This document shows, piece after piece, positions 1 to 7,433 of a stretch of DNA of 64,000 bases (positions are counted from its first letter, which is position 1; each line of letters opens with the position of its first letter). A program made the position numbers and the translations under genes. The stretch is from B69-G16 sp964501905 (lineage in GTDB: Archaea; Thermoproteota; Thermoprotei; Thermofilales; B69-G16). The notes below the pieces were generated by a model. The model was not told the DNA's origin, did not search any database, and was given only the letters and a program-made list of their open reading frames with translations. The stretch lies in assembly GCA_964501905.1 (NCBI GenBank), contig CAZCTW010000011.1:14552-78551 (forward strand), given 5' to 3'.

Positions 1-185
1 GGCTCGTGATATCCTATAGAGGCTAAAACCGGATTGCTGTTTTGAAATACTATCACCAGCGGGACTAGGTATGTACTACCCAGGTCTAGTATCTCGTATA
101 ACTCGTAGTATTTGTGGAGGTAAGATTCGTTTGCCGTGAAATCTTTAACGCTAAGGTATATGTTAAGAGCATAATTAACGCTCAG
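1..185 (-). other. possible partial ORF at window edge
   Basis: The minus strand is open from a TAG at 186-188 to the window edge. It reads like protein (for example LHKYYELYEILDLGSTYL) but has no ATG, GTG or TTG. The plus strand frames over 1-40 are all closed. It may be the broken or truncated end of a gene lying outside the window, and it overlaps the start of the zinc-finger gene on the other strand. It could equally be chance. Confidence 0.2.
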
Positions 186-458
186 CTAGAGTCTTTGAAG
201 GAGATTTTCGACGGCTACAGCATAGAGCCTAAAAATTCGAAAGGGATTGATGCCTATAGGTGTGGGGTTTGGAGGAAGGTTATGGAGATGCTTGAGGAGG
301 GTAGGAGTAGGAGGGAGGTACTGGATTTTCTAGGCGGAGTATTTGCCAAGGTCAGGAAGAGAGGTGTGATTGAGTGCTATTTCTGCGGTTTAACTTTTAC
401 AGATAGGGGGCTTGAGGAGCACATGGGGAGGAGTCATACTTGGAGTTTGAGGTGGTAG
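114..458 (+). CDS. small C2H2 zinc-finger protein
   Basis: A 114-residue protein with GTG start. The C-terminus (about residues 88-108) has a single C2H2 finger, CYFCGLTFTDRGLEEHMGRS followed by H: C-x2-C, then H-x4-H. Single-finger proteins of this kind are common in crenarchaeal viruses and plasmids, where they act as DNA-binding regulators. The rest is basic and helical and I do not recognise it. It overlaps the next gene by 19 bases. No strong ribosome-binding site precedes the GTG, so the exact start is uncertain. Confidence 0.6.
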   Translation: MEVRFVCREIFNAKVYVKSIINAQLESLKEIFDGYSIEPKNSKGIDAYRCGVWRKVMEMLEEGRSRREVLDFLGGVFAKVRKRGVIECYFCGLTFTDRGLEEHMGRSHTWSLRW

Positions 459-685
459 ATGTGGTTGCTGGGAGTGTTCTTGAGTTTTTGACTAGGAACT
501 TTAATTATCGTTCTTTTCTCGAAGCTGAAAGGGTTAATTTAGACTATTTGATGAAGGATAGGAGGTTGGCTAATCGTTTCTGGAGATGGTTTTACTCTAG
601 GTTTAGGCAGAGGAGTCTTGACAAGGCTTTGAAGATGCTGGTTGAGAATGGTGCTATGGCGTATAAGGGTAAGATATGCATTTAA
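440..685 (+). CDS. hypothetical protein, virus/plasmid-like
   Basis: An 81-residue protein of unknown function starting at TTG, with a GGAGGAG ribosome-binding site about 6 bases upstream. It is rich in Phe, Arg and Leu (RFWRWFYSRFRQRSLDKALK) and predicted helical. It overlaps the zinc-finger gene upstream and the 46-codon ORF downstream, so it sits in a tightly packed operon as in small archaeal extrachromosomal elements. Confidence 0.5.
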   Translation: MEFEVVDVVAGSVLEFLTRNFNYRSFLEAERVNLDYLMKDRRLANRFWRWFYSRFRQRSLDKALKMLVENGAMAYKGKICI

Positions 686-816
686 GGCTTAAGGATAGAC
701 CTAGAATTGTCGATAGCGACGATTTAGAGATTAGAGCTCAGCCAGTACTGTATATAATTTCTAAGAACAGAGTTAGGGAGATTAGAGGATTTATAGAGTA
801 TTTTGCGACGATTTAG
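676..816 (+). CDS. very small hypothetical protein (46 aa)
   Basis: An ATG-initiated ORF of 46 codons (MHLRLKDRPRIVDSDDLEI...) that overlaps the previous gene by 10 bases and fills the gap to the next one. A 16-bp direct repeat, GCGACGATTTAGAGAT, lies inside it at 716-731 and again at its stop codon at 805-820, leading into the next gene. The repeat may mark a small internal duplication. No function recognised. Confidence 0.4.
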   Translation: MHLRLKDRPRIVDSDDLEIRAQPVLYIISKNRVREIRGFIEYFATI

Positions 817-818
817 AG

Positions 819-1022
819 ATGGTTTACATGGCTGGGAAATACTTCTGTTATGTCGGCTTGATTAGTGAAAAGAAGGGAATTGTTTACGAGGTTGACGAGG
901 AGGTTTTCAAGCATGCTATGGAGCTTAAAAATAGCGGAGATGAGGATGGAGCGGCTAGATTGGTTGAAAAATATGGTAGAGTTGTTCTAATGAATGTTTA
1001 CGGCTTTTTTGAGGGTGTTTAG
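819..1022 (+). CDS. hypothetical protein, virus/plasmid-like
   Basis: A 67-residue protein. Its start is ATG 819, or ATG 828 (MAGKYFCYVGLI). It follows the 46-codon ORF with a 2-base gap and overlaps the next gene by 8 bases. It is acidic with a short helix (EEVFKHAMELKNSGDEDGA). No family recognised. The compact same-strand arrangement supports a real gene of a mobile element. Confidence 0.45.
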   Translation: MVYMAGKYFCYVGLISEKKGIVYEVDEEVFKHAMELKNSGDEDGAARLVEKYGRVVLMNVYGFFEGV

Positions 1023-1236
1023 CTTGGGTAGTGGAAGGTTGTCTGTTGCTAGGATTATTGAGGAGTTTTTAGAGGTGTTTGGAGTTGATTTGGCTGGGAC
1101 TGTTAAGGGTATTTACAGGGTTTATGGCGAGGCTAAGGCTAGGAGTTATTTGAGTAGGATGCTGAGACATTGGAGGAGCAGGGATGGACGTTTTAGGGGA
1201 GCTTTTTCGGCTTGTACTATCGTAGGGGAGGTTTAA
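1015..1236 (+). CDS. hypothetical basic protein
   Basis: I prefer the GTG at 1015, which overlaps the stop of the previous gene and follows GAGGG. An upstream ATG at 994 is in frame but deeper in the neighbour. The product is about 73 residues, starts VFSLGSGRLSVARIIEEF and ends in a basic helix (SYLSRMLRHWRSRDGRFRG) that could bind nucleic acid. Unknown family. Confidence 0.45.
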   Translation: MFSLGSGRLSVARIIEEFLEVFGVDLAGTVKGIYRVYGEAKARSYLSRMLRHWRSRDGRFRGAFSACTIVGEV

Positions 1237-1318
1237 GCTATTTTATATCTTGGAGGGAAATCTTGGATTATATCCTTGGCAGAAGTGGAGAGCCTAAGAG
1301 TTTAAAAGATTTTATGGG

Positions 1319-1465
1319 GTGATTAGCTTGGTTATTCCGGCTAAGGAGTTTAAGAAGATGAGCACAAGTGATATTCTGGGAACAATTGACGTGGCTATAA
1401 GGGTTTTAAGAGAGAAAGAGAAAGGGTTTTCCGATTCACAGGGCTACTCTAGTCTACTTGGTTAA
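1319..1465 (+). CDS. very small hypothetical protein (48 aa)
   Basis: A GTG-initiated ORF (VISLVIPAKEFKKMSTSDIL...) in a stretch otherwise empty of genes, with a TATGGG run just upstream. It has the same G/T-rich plus-strand codon use as its neighbours. Function unknown. Coding status rests only on frame, codon use and position. Confidence 0.3.
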   Translation: MISLVIPAKEFKKMSTSDILGTIDVAIRVLREKEKGFSDSQGYSSLLG

Positions 1466-1494
1466 GGAGCTTGTGGAGCTTTTAGGTGATTAGC

Positions 1495-1655
1495 GTGAAG
1501 AAAAGGAGAAAAAGTAAGATTGTTGAGGAGATTAGGAGCTTGAGCGTTTCGAGAGAGATTTGCTGAGGCTTATCGAGGTTTACGAGAAGGAGGGATTGGA
1601 TTATGCTAGGAGGTATGTTGAGGGTGTTTTGAAGATTTCGGAATTCACGACATAG
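1495..1655 (+). pseudogene. frameshifted small gene
   Basis: The frame starts at GTG 1495 (VKKRRKSKIVEEIRSL) and hits a stop after 23 codons, but the neighbouring frame continues smoothly as LERFERDLLRLIEVYEKEG to a TAG at 1653-1655. A one-base shift near 1535-1545 would join them into a helical protein of about 53 residues. This is either decay of the integrated element or a sequencing error. Confidence 0.45.
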
Positions 1656-1704
1656 CACCTCGTCGTACAGGGCGTAGAAAGAGTAGAAAGAAGTAGAGTA
1701 AAAA

Positions 1705-1722
1705 GAGAGACGAAAATCTTAA
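1705..1722 (+). promoter_or_regulatory. TATA-type promoter of rpsS
   Basis: An AT-rich box (AAAATCTTAAATCC) about 30-40 bases before the ATG of rpsS matches an archaeal BRE/TATA promoter giving a short leader. It marks the boundary between the mobile region and the ribosomal genes. Confidence 0.4.
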
Positions 1723-1749
1723 ATCCCCTATTAGAGTAGAGTTTCTGAT

Positions 1750-2160
1750 ATGGCTGCTAGAGAATTCACCTATAGGGGATATACGCTGAAAGAGCTACTA
1801 GAGATGCCAATGGACCAGTTCATACAGCTGTTACCTTCAAGGCAGAGGAGGAGCTTGCTTAGAGGACTTACTCCAGCCCAGATGAAGCTTTTAGCTAAGG
1901 TTAGGAAAGCTAGGAAGATCGTGGAAAGCGGTAAGCGCCAACCGGTGATAAAAACCCACGCTAGGGACATGATAATTCTGCCGGAAATGGTGGGGTTAAC
2001 GATCCACGTATACAACGGGAAACAGTTTGTACCGGTAGAGATAAGGCCGGAGATGATAGGACATTACCTAGGGGAGTTTGCGCCTACCACCGTCCGTGTA
2101 CAGCACGGAGCTCCTGGTCTGAAAGCTACCAGATCTAGCATGTTCGTAGCGTTAAAGTAG
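1750..2160 (+). CDS. rps19: 30S ribosomal protein S19
   Basis: A 136-residue archaeal S19 (uS19), which sits in the head of the small subunit near the A-site finger. The long N-terminal extension is archaeal. The core HARDMIILPEMVGLTIHVYN, followed by GHYLGEFAPTT, is diagnostic. In most archaea S19 directly precedes L22. Here a small unknown gene and an inverted UbiA gene separate it from L22, so the operon is rearranged. Confidence 0.95.
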   Translation: MAAREFTYRGYTLKELLEMPMDQFIQLLPSRQRRSLLRGLTPAQMKLLAKVRKARKIVESGKRQPVIKTHARDMIILPEMVGLTIHVYNGKQFVPVEIRPEMIGHYLGEFAPTTVRVQHGAPGLKATRSSMFVALK

Positions 2161-2231
2161 TCGCACACGTACGCTCATACACGTGCACGAATAATTAATC
2201 TATTCGATTTCCCGATTTTAATTGACAAAAC

Positions 2232-2498
2232 TTGAGACGCAAAAAAATCGCATCTTTTAAATTAGGGAAAGTGAGAATAGACGTCTACGACTACACCGCT
2301 CTAGACTACGTGTTGGACTGGGTAGTTAAACTAACGACTTCGGAAAATATCAACATTCAATATCACAAAACAACACCTAGGAAGATAACGGAGAAGGAAA
2401 TGGAGCTCCAGATTGAGGAAAAGGTGGCCTCTCCCGAGCCTAGTTTTCTGGAAGATAACCCATGGATTGAAATTCTCGCGGAGAGAGGTAAAGACTAG
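2232..2498 (+). CDS. hypothetical protein (88 aa)
   Basis: Starts at TTG with an AT-rich promoter-like stretch just upstream, so the mRNA may be nearly leaderless. The product begins LRRKKIASFKLGKVRIDVYD and has mixed beta/alpha character with an acidic tail. It ends 3 bases before the convergent UbiA gene. I do not recognise a family. Confidence 0.5.
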   Translation: MRRKKIASFKLGKVRIDVYDYTALDYVLDWVVKLTTSENINIQYHKTTPRKITEKEMELQIEEKVASPEPSFLEDNPWIEILAERGKD

Positions 2499-2501
2499 GT
2501 A

Positions 2502-3362
2502 TTATAAAGAACTTAAGAAGAAGCTCATAATCCCTAGAGCCATGCCTATCAGCGTTTTCTTCCTTAAAGAATCGGCGTTCTCTATGGTAGGCTTTTCGAC
2601 TATACTGTAGGCTGAGTAGAGAAATATTAAATCCGTAGGCGCTAAAAGCGCTAAGTACAGTAATGGGTTTTTAACGAAGAAGTGCAAGTAAATGCTTAAG
2701 ATAACAGCTGTAATGAAGAGGAGAGAGGCGAGCGTAGCCGCCGTTTGAGAACCAGCTATTATAGCTAGAGTACGCACATCGGCTTTTCTATCGCCTTCGA
2801 TATCTCTTATCCCCTTCACTATCTCCCTCCCCAATGCGGCGAAGAATGCTACCGCCGAAAATAGGATAACGTTTAGCGGCACTTCTGGGAAATACCCTAA
2901 AACAAGCGCGCCGTAGACGAACGGCAGCGCGGTAGAGTACGCGACAAGGAAGTTTCCGAAAATACCGCTCTTCTTAAAATAGGCGTTATACAGCATGCCT
3001 ATAAAGGCTGTGAGCGCGACGAGGACAAGTGCGTATAAGTTAATTAAAGCGTTAATTAGGACTCCCGCGGAAAGAGTCAAGAAACCAAAGAGAAAAGCCT
3101 CCCTTAAGCTCAGTTCTCCGGTAACTAGCGGTCTATCGGGAGCGTTTATCCGATCCTCTTCGACGTTGAAATAGTCGTTGAAAGCGAAAATACCGGCTTC
3201 AACTAATACTCCCGAGACCATGCCGAGAACTAGCTTTATTATTTTACCTATGGAAAAGACTCCCATTTCTTCGACCGCAAAAGCTCCCGTGAATACTGCT
3301 AAGGCAACCATTAATCCATGCTCAAGCCTTGACAATTTAACATAGGCTTTGACGCTAGCCAC
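2502..3362 (-). CDS. UbiA-family prenyltransferase (probable digeranylgeranylglyceryl phosphate synthase)
   Basis: A 286-residue integral membrane protein with about eight or nine hydrophobic segments. The first Asp-rich motif is seen in NDYFNVEEDRINAPDRPLVT (residues 62-81) and the second in IRDIEGDRKADVRT (about residues 186-199). In archaea this family adds the second geranylgeranyl chain to geranylgeranylglyceryl phosphate, the first membrane-bound step of ether-lipid synthesis. The gene is inverted inside the ribosomal operon and divergent from rpl22. Other UbiA enzymes cannot be excluded. Confidence 0.85.
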   Translation of the reverse strand: MASVKAYVKLSRLEHGLMVALAVFTGAFAVEEMGVFSIGKIIKLVLGMVSGVLVEAGIFAFNDYFNVEEDRINAPDRPLVTGELSLREAFLFGFLTLSAGVLINALINLYALVLVALTAFIGMLYNAYFKKSGIFGNFLVAYSTALPFVYGALVLGYFPEVPLNVILFSAVAFFAALGREIVKGIRDIEGDRKADVRTLAIIAGSQTAATLASLLFITAVILSIYLHFFVKNPLLYLALLAPTDLIFLYSAYSIVEKPTIENADSLRKKTLIGMALGIMSFFLSSL

Positions 3363-3473
3363 GGTATAAAGAGTATAGACTAAGAAATAAAAATTAGGTT
3401 TAAAGAATCAGCTAAGTCCCCGACTATATCGGAGTTTCGCGTAATTGTGCGGTTTTAGACGCGCATAGGAGCA

Positions 3474-3492
3474 TGAAAAACTTATAAAGGGG
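3474..3492 (+). promoter_or_regulatory. promoter of the L22-S3-L29 operon
   Basis: GAAAAACTTATAAAGGG is a good BRE/TATA match 50-65 bases before the rpl22 start, in the 160-base divergent gap shared with the UbiA gene. It should drive the ribosomal run 3542-7018. Confidence 0.55.
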
Positions 3493-3541
3493 GGTGTTGC
3501 TATTAGGGTAGCCACTCTGTAGGATGAAAATAGGTGTCAAA

Positions 3542-4000
3542 ATGCCGTCGTGGAAGTACTCGGTCGCCCTAGATCCAGATACGACAGCGATAGCGGCGGG
3601 TAGAGACTTGAGGATCTCGTATAAAGCCGCAGTTGAAATACTAAGAGAGATTAAGGGATTAAGAGTGGATAAAGCTGAGAAATTGTTAGAGGATGTTATA
3701 GAGAAACGTAGACCGATACCCTTTAGATGCTTCAACGGGAAAGTAGGGCATAGAAAAGGAGAGAGTTTCGGACCTGGTAGATACCCGGTAAAAGCCGCGA
3801 AGTACATACTTAAAGTGCTTAGAGAAGCGAAGGCGAACGCCGAGTATAAAGGACTCGACGTTACAAAGCTCTGGATAGTGCACGCCGCCGCACATAAAGG
3901 AATTAAAATTAGAAAATACAAACCTAGAGCTTTTGGTAGAGCTACTCCCTTCTTCCAACAATTAGTCCACGTAGAGATAGGAGTGGAGGAGAGAACATGA
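3542..4000 (+). CDS. rpl22: 50S ribosomal protein L22
   Basis: Archaeal uL22, which lines the peptide exit tunnel. I choose ATG 3542 (MPSWKYSVAL), which has AGGTG 5 bases upstream and matches the usual archaeal N-terminus. An in-frame ATG at 3524 would add six residues. The conserved beta-hairpin region (HAAAHKGIKIRKYKPRAFGR) is present. The stop overlaps the rps3 start (ATGA), indicating translational coupling. Confidence 0.93.
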   Translation: MPSWKYSVALDPDTTAIAAGRDLRISYKAAVEILREIKGLRVDKAEKLLEDVIEKRRPIPFRCFNGKVGHRKGESFGPGRYPVKAAKYILKVLREAKANAEYKGLDVTKLWIVHAAAHKGIKIRKYKPRAFGRATPFFQQLVHVEIGVEERT

Positions 4001-4602
4001 CCACGAAAAAAATCTTTATAGATCAAGGTTTAAAGCTGATGGAGATCAACGAGTATCTCTCCAGAAGGCTTAACAGAGCCGGGTATATAGACGTCCAAAT
4101 CTTCCGAACACCTATAGGGACTAGAGTGGTTATATTCGCGGAGAGACCTCCGATAGTTATAGGCAAGCGCGGCTTAACTATAAAAGAGATAGCTCAGATT
4201 TTAGAGAGAGAGTTTGGGCTTGAAAACCCGCAGATCGACGTAGCTCAGATACAAAACCCCGAACTAAACGCTAAGATAATGGCTTATAGGATAGCGCGCG
4301 CCCTCGTCAGAGGCGTAAAGTTCAGGAGGGCCGCCTTTATAGCTTTAAGGCGCATCATGGAAGCCGGAGCGAAAGGCGCTGAGATCGTTATAAGCGGCAA
4401 GCTGACTTCCGAACGCGCCCGCTTTGAGAAGTTCAAAGCGGGGGTAATAGTCAAGTCGGGCAGACCTAGAGAAGAGTACGTAGACGAGGCGGTGATACAC
4501 GTTCTTTTAAAACCGGGGGTCTACGGCGTAAAAGTGAGGATAATGCCCCCAGTTAAGCTACCGGATAAAATCGAGATAAAAGCTCCAGTAGAGCAAACGT
4601 AG
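3997..4602 (+). CDS. rps3: 30S ribosomal protein S3
   Basis: A 201-residue archaeal uS3. The N-terminal KH-type domain carries the signature RPPIVIGKRGLTIKEIAQIL (residues 50-69). The C-terminal domain (GAEIVISGKLTSERARFEKF) lines the mRNA entry tunnel. The start overlaps the rpl22 stop by 4 bases. Confidence 0.95.
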   Translation: MTTKKIFIDQGLKLMEINEYLSRRLNRAGYIDVQIFRTPIGTRVVIFAERPPIVIGKRGLTIKEIAQILEREFGLENPQIDVAQIQNPELNAKIMAYRIARALVRGVKFRRAAFIALRRIMEAGAKGAEIVISGKLTSERARFEKFKAGVIVKSGRPREEYVDEAVIHVLLKPGVYGVKVRIMPPVKLPDKIEIKAPVEQT

Positions 4603-4617
4603 GAAAAGGTGATTCTT

Positions 4618-4830
4618 ATGGCGATACTTAGAGCGAGAGATATCAGGCGTATGAAACCTGAGGAGAGAAGGAAAAAACTAGAGGAGCTGAGAGCTGAGCT
4701 GATAAACCTGAGAGCTCAAGCGAGCATCGCTGGCGGCATGGTAACCAACCCGGCGCGTATAAGAGAGATAAGGAAGGCGATAGCGAGAATCTTGACTATA
4801 GAGAAGGAGGAGCTAAAGCGTCGGCGATGA
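4618..4830 (+). CDS. rpl29: 50S ribosomal protein L29
   Basis: uL29, a small helical hairpin protein at the tunnel exit and part of the SRP docking site. ATG 4618 (MAILRARDIRRM) follows AAGGTGAT and gives 70 residues, the normal size. The motif INLRAQASIAGGMVTNPARI, followed by REIRKAIARI, is typical. It overlaps the RNase P subunit gene by 4 bases. Confidence 0.93.
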   Translation: MAILRARDIRRMKPEERRKKLEELRAELINLRAQASIAGGMVTNPARIREIRKAIARILTIEKEELKRRR

Positions 4831-5108
4831 AAACAACTCCTAAAAACTTGCCCAGACACGAGCTTATAGGTTTAGAAGTGGAAGTAGTCGAAAGCCCTAA
4901 TCCCTCTCAGGTCGGTATAAGGGGGATCATCGTTTTCGAAACAATGAATACTTTAATAATAGATACGGCTAAAGGTAGGAAGGTAGTACCTAAAAAATAT
5001 AGAGTTTTTAAGATACGGCTTCCGGAAAGCACAGCGGTTCTCGTCGAAGGAGACATAATTCTCGGACGCCCGGAGGATAGATTGAAGAAGAAGTTGAAAA
5101 GTTGGTAA
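4827..5108 (+). CDS. rnp1: ribonuclease P protein component 1 (Rpp29/Pop4)
   Basis: A 93-residue Sm-like beta-barrel subunit of archaeal RNase P, which binds the RNase P RNA with Rpp21. The pattern HELIGLEVEVVESPNPSQVG then GIRGIIVFETMNTL and a conserved KYRVFKIRLP fits the family. Its place between L29 and S17 is the normal archaeal order, although the SUI1-type gene often found here is absent. Confidence 0.9.
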   Translation: MKTTPKNLPRHELIGLEVEVVESPNPSQVGIRGIIVFETMNTLIIDTAKGRKVVPKKYRVFKIRLPESTAVLVEGDIILGRPEDRLKKKLKSW

Positions 5109-5158
5109 CGAATCATTTATATATTCATGGAGCTTGTGTAAAGTCTACGGGGAGGAAG

Positions 5159-5497
5159 ATGGCTAAAAAAGTGAGGAACGTAGGAATACCCTGGATAAAA
5201 CCCCCCAAGGATACCTGTGATGATCCTAACTGTCCATGGCACGGAAATTTAAGAGTAAGGGGTATATTACTAGAGGGAAAGGTGGAAAAAATTAAAATGC
5301 AGAAAACCGCCGTCGTGGTGAGAGACTACCTCCACTACGTCCCCAAGTACAAACGATACGAAAGGAGGAGGAGCAAGATACACGCCCACCTGCCCCCGTG
5401 CATCGACGTTAAGCCGGGAGATGTAGTAATTATGGGCGAGACGAGGCCTATAGCTAAATCCGTCGCATTCGTTATATTGGCTAAGAAAGGCGATTAG
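5159..5497 (+). CDS. rps17: 30S ribosomal protein S17
   Basis: Archaeal uS17. The ATG at 5159 (MAKKVRNVGIPWIKPPKDTC) follows GGGGAGGA and gives 112 residues. The frame stays open upstream to 5102, but no good ribosome-binding site supports that start. The OB-fold core (VVVRDYLHYVPKYKRYERRR) and the cysteine pair near Cys-Asp-Asp-Pro-Asn-Cys are visible. Confidence 0.93.
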   Translation: MAKKVRNVGIPWIKPPKDTCDDPNCPWHGNLRVRGILLEGKVEKIKMQKTAVVVRDYLHYVPKYKRYERRRSKIHAHLPPCIDVKPGDVVIMGETRPIAKSVAFVILAKKGD

Positions 5498-5509
5498 AGG
5501 TGACGACAA

Positions 5510-5935
5510 GTGGCTAAGAGAGGCTTTAAGGTAGTAGGCGTATCTTATAGGCTTCACTTAACCCCGGGCGTCTTCAACGAAAGCCTAGTGAGAGTAGCCG
5601 ATAACTCCGGCGCCACGCTTGCCAGAGTTATAGGAGTACTCCACCACAAAACTGTCTGGAGGCGTATCCCCGGCGCGAGCGTAGGAGATATAGTCGTAGT
5701 ATCTATCCGCGCCGGGAAACCGGAGCTAAGGAAGCAGATTATGCACGCGGTTGTAATTAGGCAGAGAAGGCCCTACAGACGACGCGACGGTACGTGGATA
5801 TGCTTCGAAGACAACGCCGTCGTGTTGGTAACTCCTGAGGGCGAACCTAAGGGGAGCGAGATTAGAGGGCCTTTGGCAAAGGAAGCAGCGGAGAGATGGC
5901 CTAAGTTAGCCGGTATGGCTTCTATCATCGTATAA
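5510..5935 (+). CDS. rpl14: 50S ribosomal protein L14
   Basis: uL14, a core large-subunit protein near the GTPase-associated region that contacts small-subunit rRNA. It starts at GTG 5510 after GAGGTGA. The motifs RVADNSGATLARVIGV and RRRDGTWICFEDNAVVLVTP are clear. The usual followers (L24, S4e, L5, S14) are missing: the stop TAA overlaps the ATG of an unrelated nuclease gene. Confidence 0.95.
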   Translation: MAKRGFKVVGVSYRLHLTPGVFNESLVRVADNSGATLARVIGVLHHKTVWRRIPGASVGDIVVVSIRAGKPELRKQIMHAVVIRQRRPYRRRDGTWICFEDNAVVLVTPEGEPKGSEIRGPLAKEAAERWPKLAGMASIIV

Positions 5936-6636
5936 TGCTCTTAGAGAACATTTTACGTCTTCTTTTGAGAGAATTCTCGACAAGGGATCGTGTAGCGGTA
6001 GGGGATTTTACTAGAAGTATAGGTGTAGAGGAGAAAGCCGTCATAGAAGCCGTTGAAGTCTATGGGTTGAAAATCGAAGAAGGATATATTCTGGTGGAAG
6101 ACTGGAGAAACTTCATCTTTAACCTACTAGAAAAAGGCTTCAACCTGGAAGATATACTCCGCTACCTCTATTGGAGGGAGTTCGAAAATATATGTGAAGC
6201 CGTCCTGATGATGGCCGGCTTCTACACGTTTAGGAATTTGAGGTTTAAAGCTCGGGGTAGGCGGTACGAGATAGATGTCGTCGGCGTGAAGGGAGATAAG
6301 GTACTTCTCATCGACTGCAAGAAGTGGAAGAGGATGTCCAGCTCTATGTTGAAAAACGCCGTTGAGAAGCAACTTGAAAGAACTAGAGCTCTCTCCGAAA
6401 CGCTTGAAAGCGTTGGGCTACACCTCGAATATAGCCGTATACTGTTGATCCCGGTTATCGTCACTATGCTGGCCGGAGATATGGCTTTTTATGATTCTGT
6501 TCCTATAGTTCCAATATCAAAGCTTAAAAACTTCCTCTACAACTTTGAAAATATCTTAGATAAGTTAAACGTAGAGGAAGTTTATATCACAAGACTATTC
6601 GAGCGAAGAGGTTCGAGCCTTGAAGAGGAAGGTTAA
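5935..6636 (+). CDS. PD-(D/E)XK nuclease-like protein, archaeal
   Basis: A 233-residue protein with an N-terminal helical segment like a winged helix (residues 1-60) and a restriction-endonuclease-fold core. The core shows RFKARGRRYEIDVVGVKGDK-like spacing: Asp in YEIDVVG, then LLIDCKKWK, giving the D-x(n)-D/E-x-K signature. It is translationally coupled to L14 (overlapping TAATG) and overlaps the Toprim gene downstream, so it is co-expressed with ribosomal proteins. Role unknown; nucleic-acid cleavage is inferred from the fold. Confidence 0.7.
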   Translation: MLLENILRLLLREFSTRDRVAVGDFTRSIGVEEKAVIEAVEVYGLKIEEGYILVEDWRNFIFNLLEKGFNLEDILRYLYWREFENICEAVLMMAGFYTFRNLRFKARGRRYEIDVVGVKGDKVLLIDCKKWKRMSSSMLKNAVEKQLERTRALSETLESVGLHLEYSRILLIPVIVTMLAGDMAFYDSVPIVPISKLKNFLYNFENILDKLNVEEVYITRLFERRGSSLEEEG

Positions 6637-7018
6637 AGCTGAGGAAGAGATAAATCGTATAATAGAGGAGATAAACAGAGAAATCGATCTAGTAGTTGTC
6701 GAAGGGATACACGATGAAGAAGTACTTAGATTGCTGGGGTATAGAGGGGAAGTATTGAGGTTTTCGAGTTTTAGAGGAGTATTATCCATTTCCGAACAGT
6801 TGGAGAGAAACTTTCCGGGTAAGAGGGTGTTGATACTCACGGATTACGACAGGAGAGGAGAGGAGTTAAACGATAAGATCAAAAAAGCTCTTGAGACTTC
6901 CAGAGTAAAGATAAACGAACGTTTGAGGAGGGATTTAGGGCTATTGCTCTCCAAGTACTCTATAAAAACCATAGAGGAGGCGCGGGGCCTTCTCGTTAAA
7001 GATTACAGGCTTTTATAG
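6620..7018 (+). CDS. small Toprim-domain protein
   Basis: 132 residues, TTG start. The Toprim signature is complete: Glu in VVEGIHDEEVL and the DxD loop in LILTDYDRRGEEL. Stand-alone Toprim proteins of this size (UPF0292-like) are found across archaea and probably bind or cut nucleic acid, but their task is not established. It overlaps the upstream nuclease gene by 17 bases and converges with a glutaredoxin-like gene, whose 3' end it touches. Confidence 0.75.
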   Translation: MKRKVKAEEEINRIIEEINREIDLVVVEGIHDEEVLRLLGYRGEVLRFSSFRGVLSISEQLERNFPGKRVLILTDYDRRGEELNDKIKKALETSRVKINERLRRDLGLLLSKYSIKTIEEARGLLVKDYRLL

Positions 7019-7273
7019 TAGCTTCTTCCCGGAGTTTTTAAGATATCTCTGGATATTCTCAAGCCCTATAACTACGGCGTCAGGCGTCGTCATGATAGGC
7101 GTATCCATAGTTCCGAACTCCACCAAAAGCCATCCTCTAAGTCCATTCCTTGATACGTCGATTTTCTTAAACTCAACACCCATGCTCCTCAACAATTTCT
7201 CCGCTTCTAAGCTCTCCCTGCCGTTATCCGCGAATAAGTAGACCTTTACCAAACTTTCCACCATAACGGTCAT
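7013..7273 (-). CDS. glutaredoxin-like small protein lacking the CxxC motif
   Basis: 86 residues. The sequence VKVYLFADNGRESLEAEKLL followed by EFKKIDVSRNGLRGWLLVEF and TMDTPIMTTPDAVVIGLENI follows the thioredoxin/glutaredoxin plan, including the conserved cis-proline region (DTPIMTTP). The usual Cys-x-x-Cys is replaced by Asp-Asn-Gly-Arg, so it should not be a redox enzyme. The start could also be the internal Met (MVESLVKVY). Confidence 0.55.
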   Translation of the reverse strand: MTVMVESLVKVYLFADNGRESLEAEKLLRSMGVEFKKIDVSRNGLRGWLLVEFGTMDTPIMTTPDAVVIGLENIQRYLKNSGKKLL

Positions 7274-7433
7274 CTCAATTCAGAGCATTAATCGTCTTCT
7301 CTTAAAGTCGTGAGATAATACCTCCGTTATACATTAATATCGCACGTTGAGAGATGGATGAAACTAAAACACATAGCCAACACGTATAATAATAACGAGT
7401 TATTTTTAATGCAGATGTGGTTAGGCGATCTCT

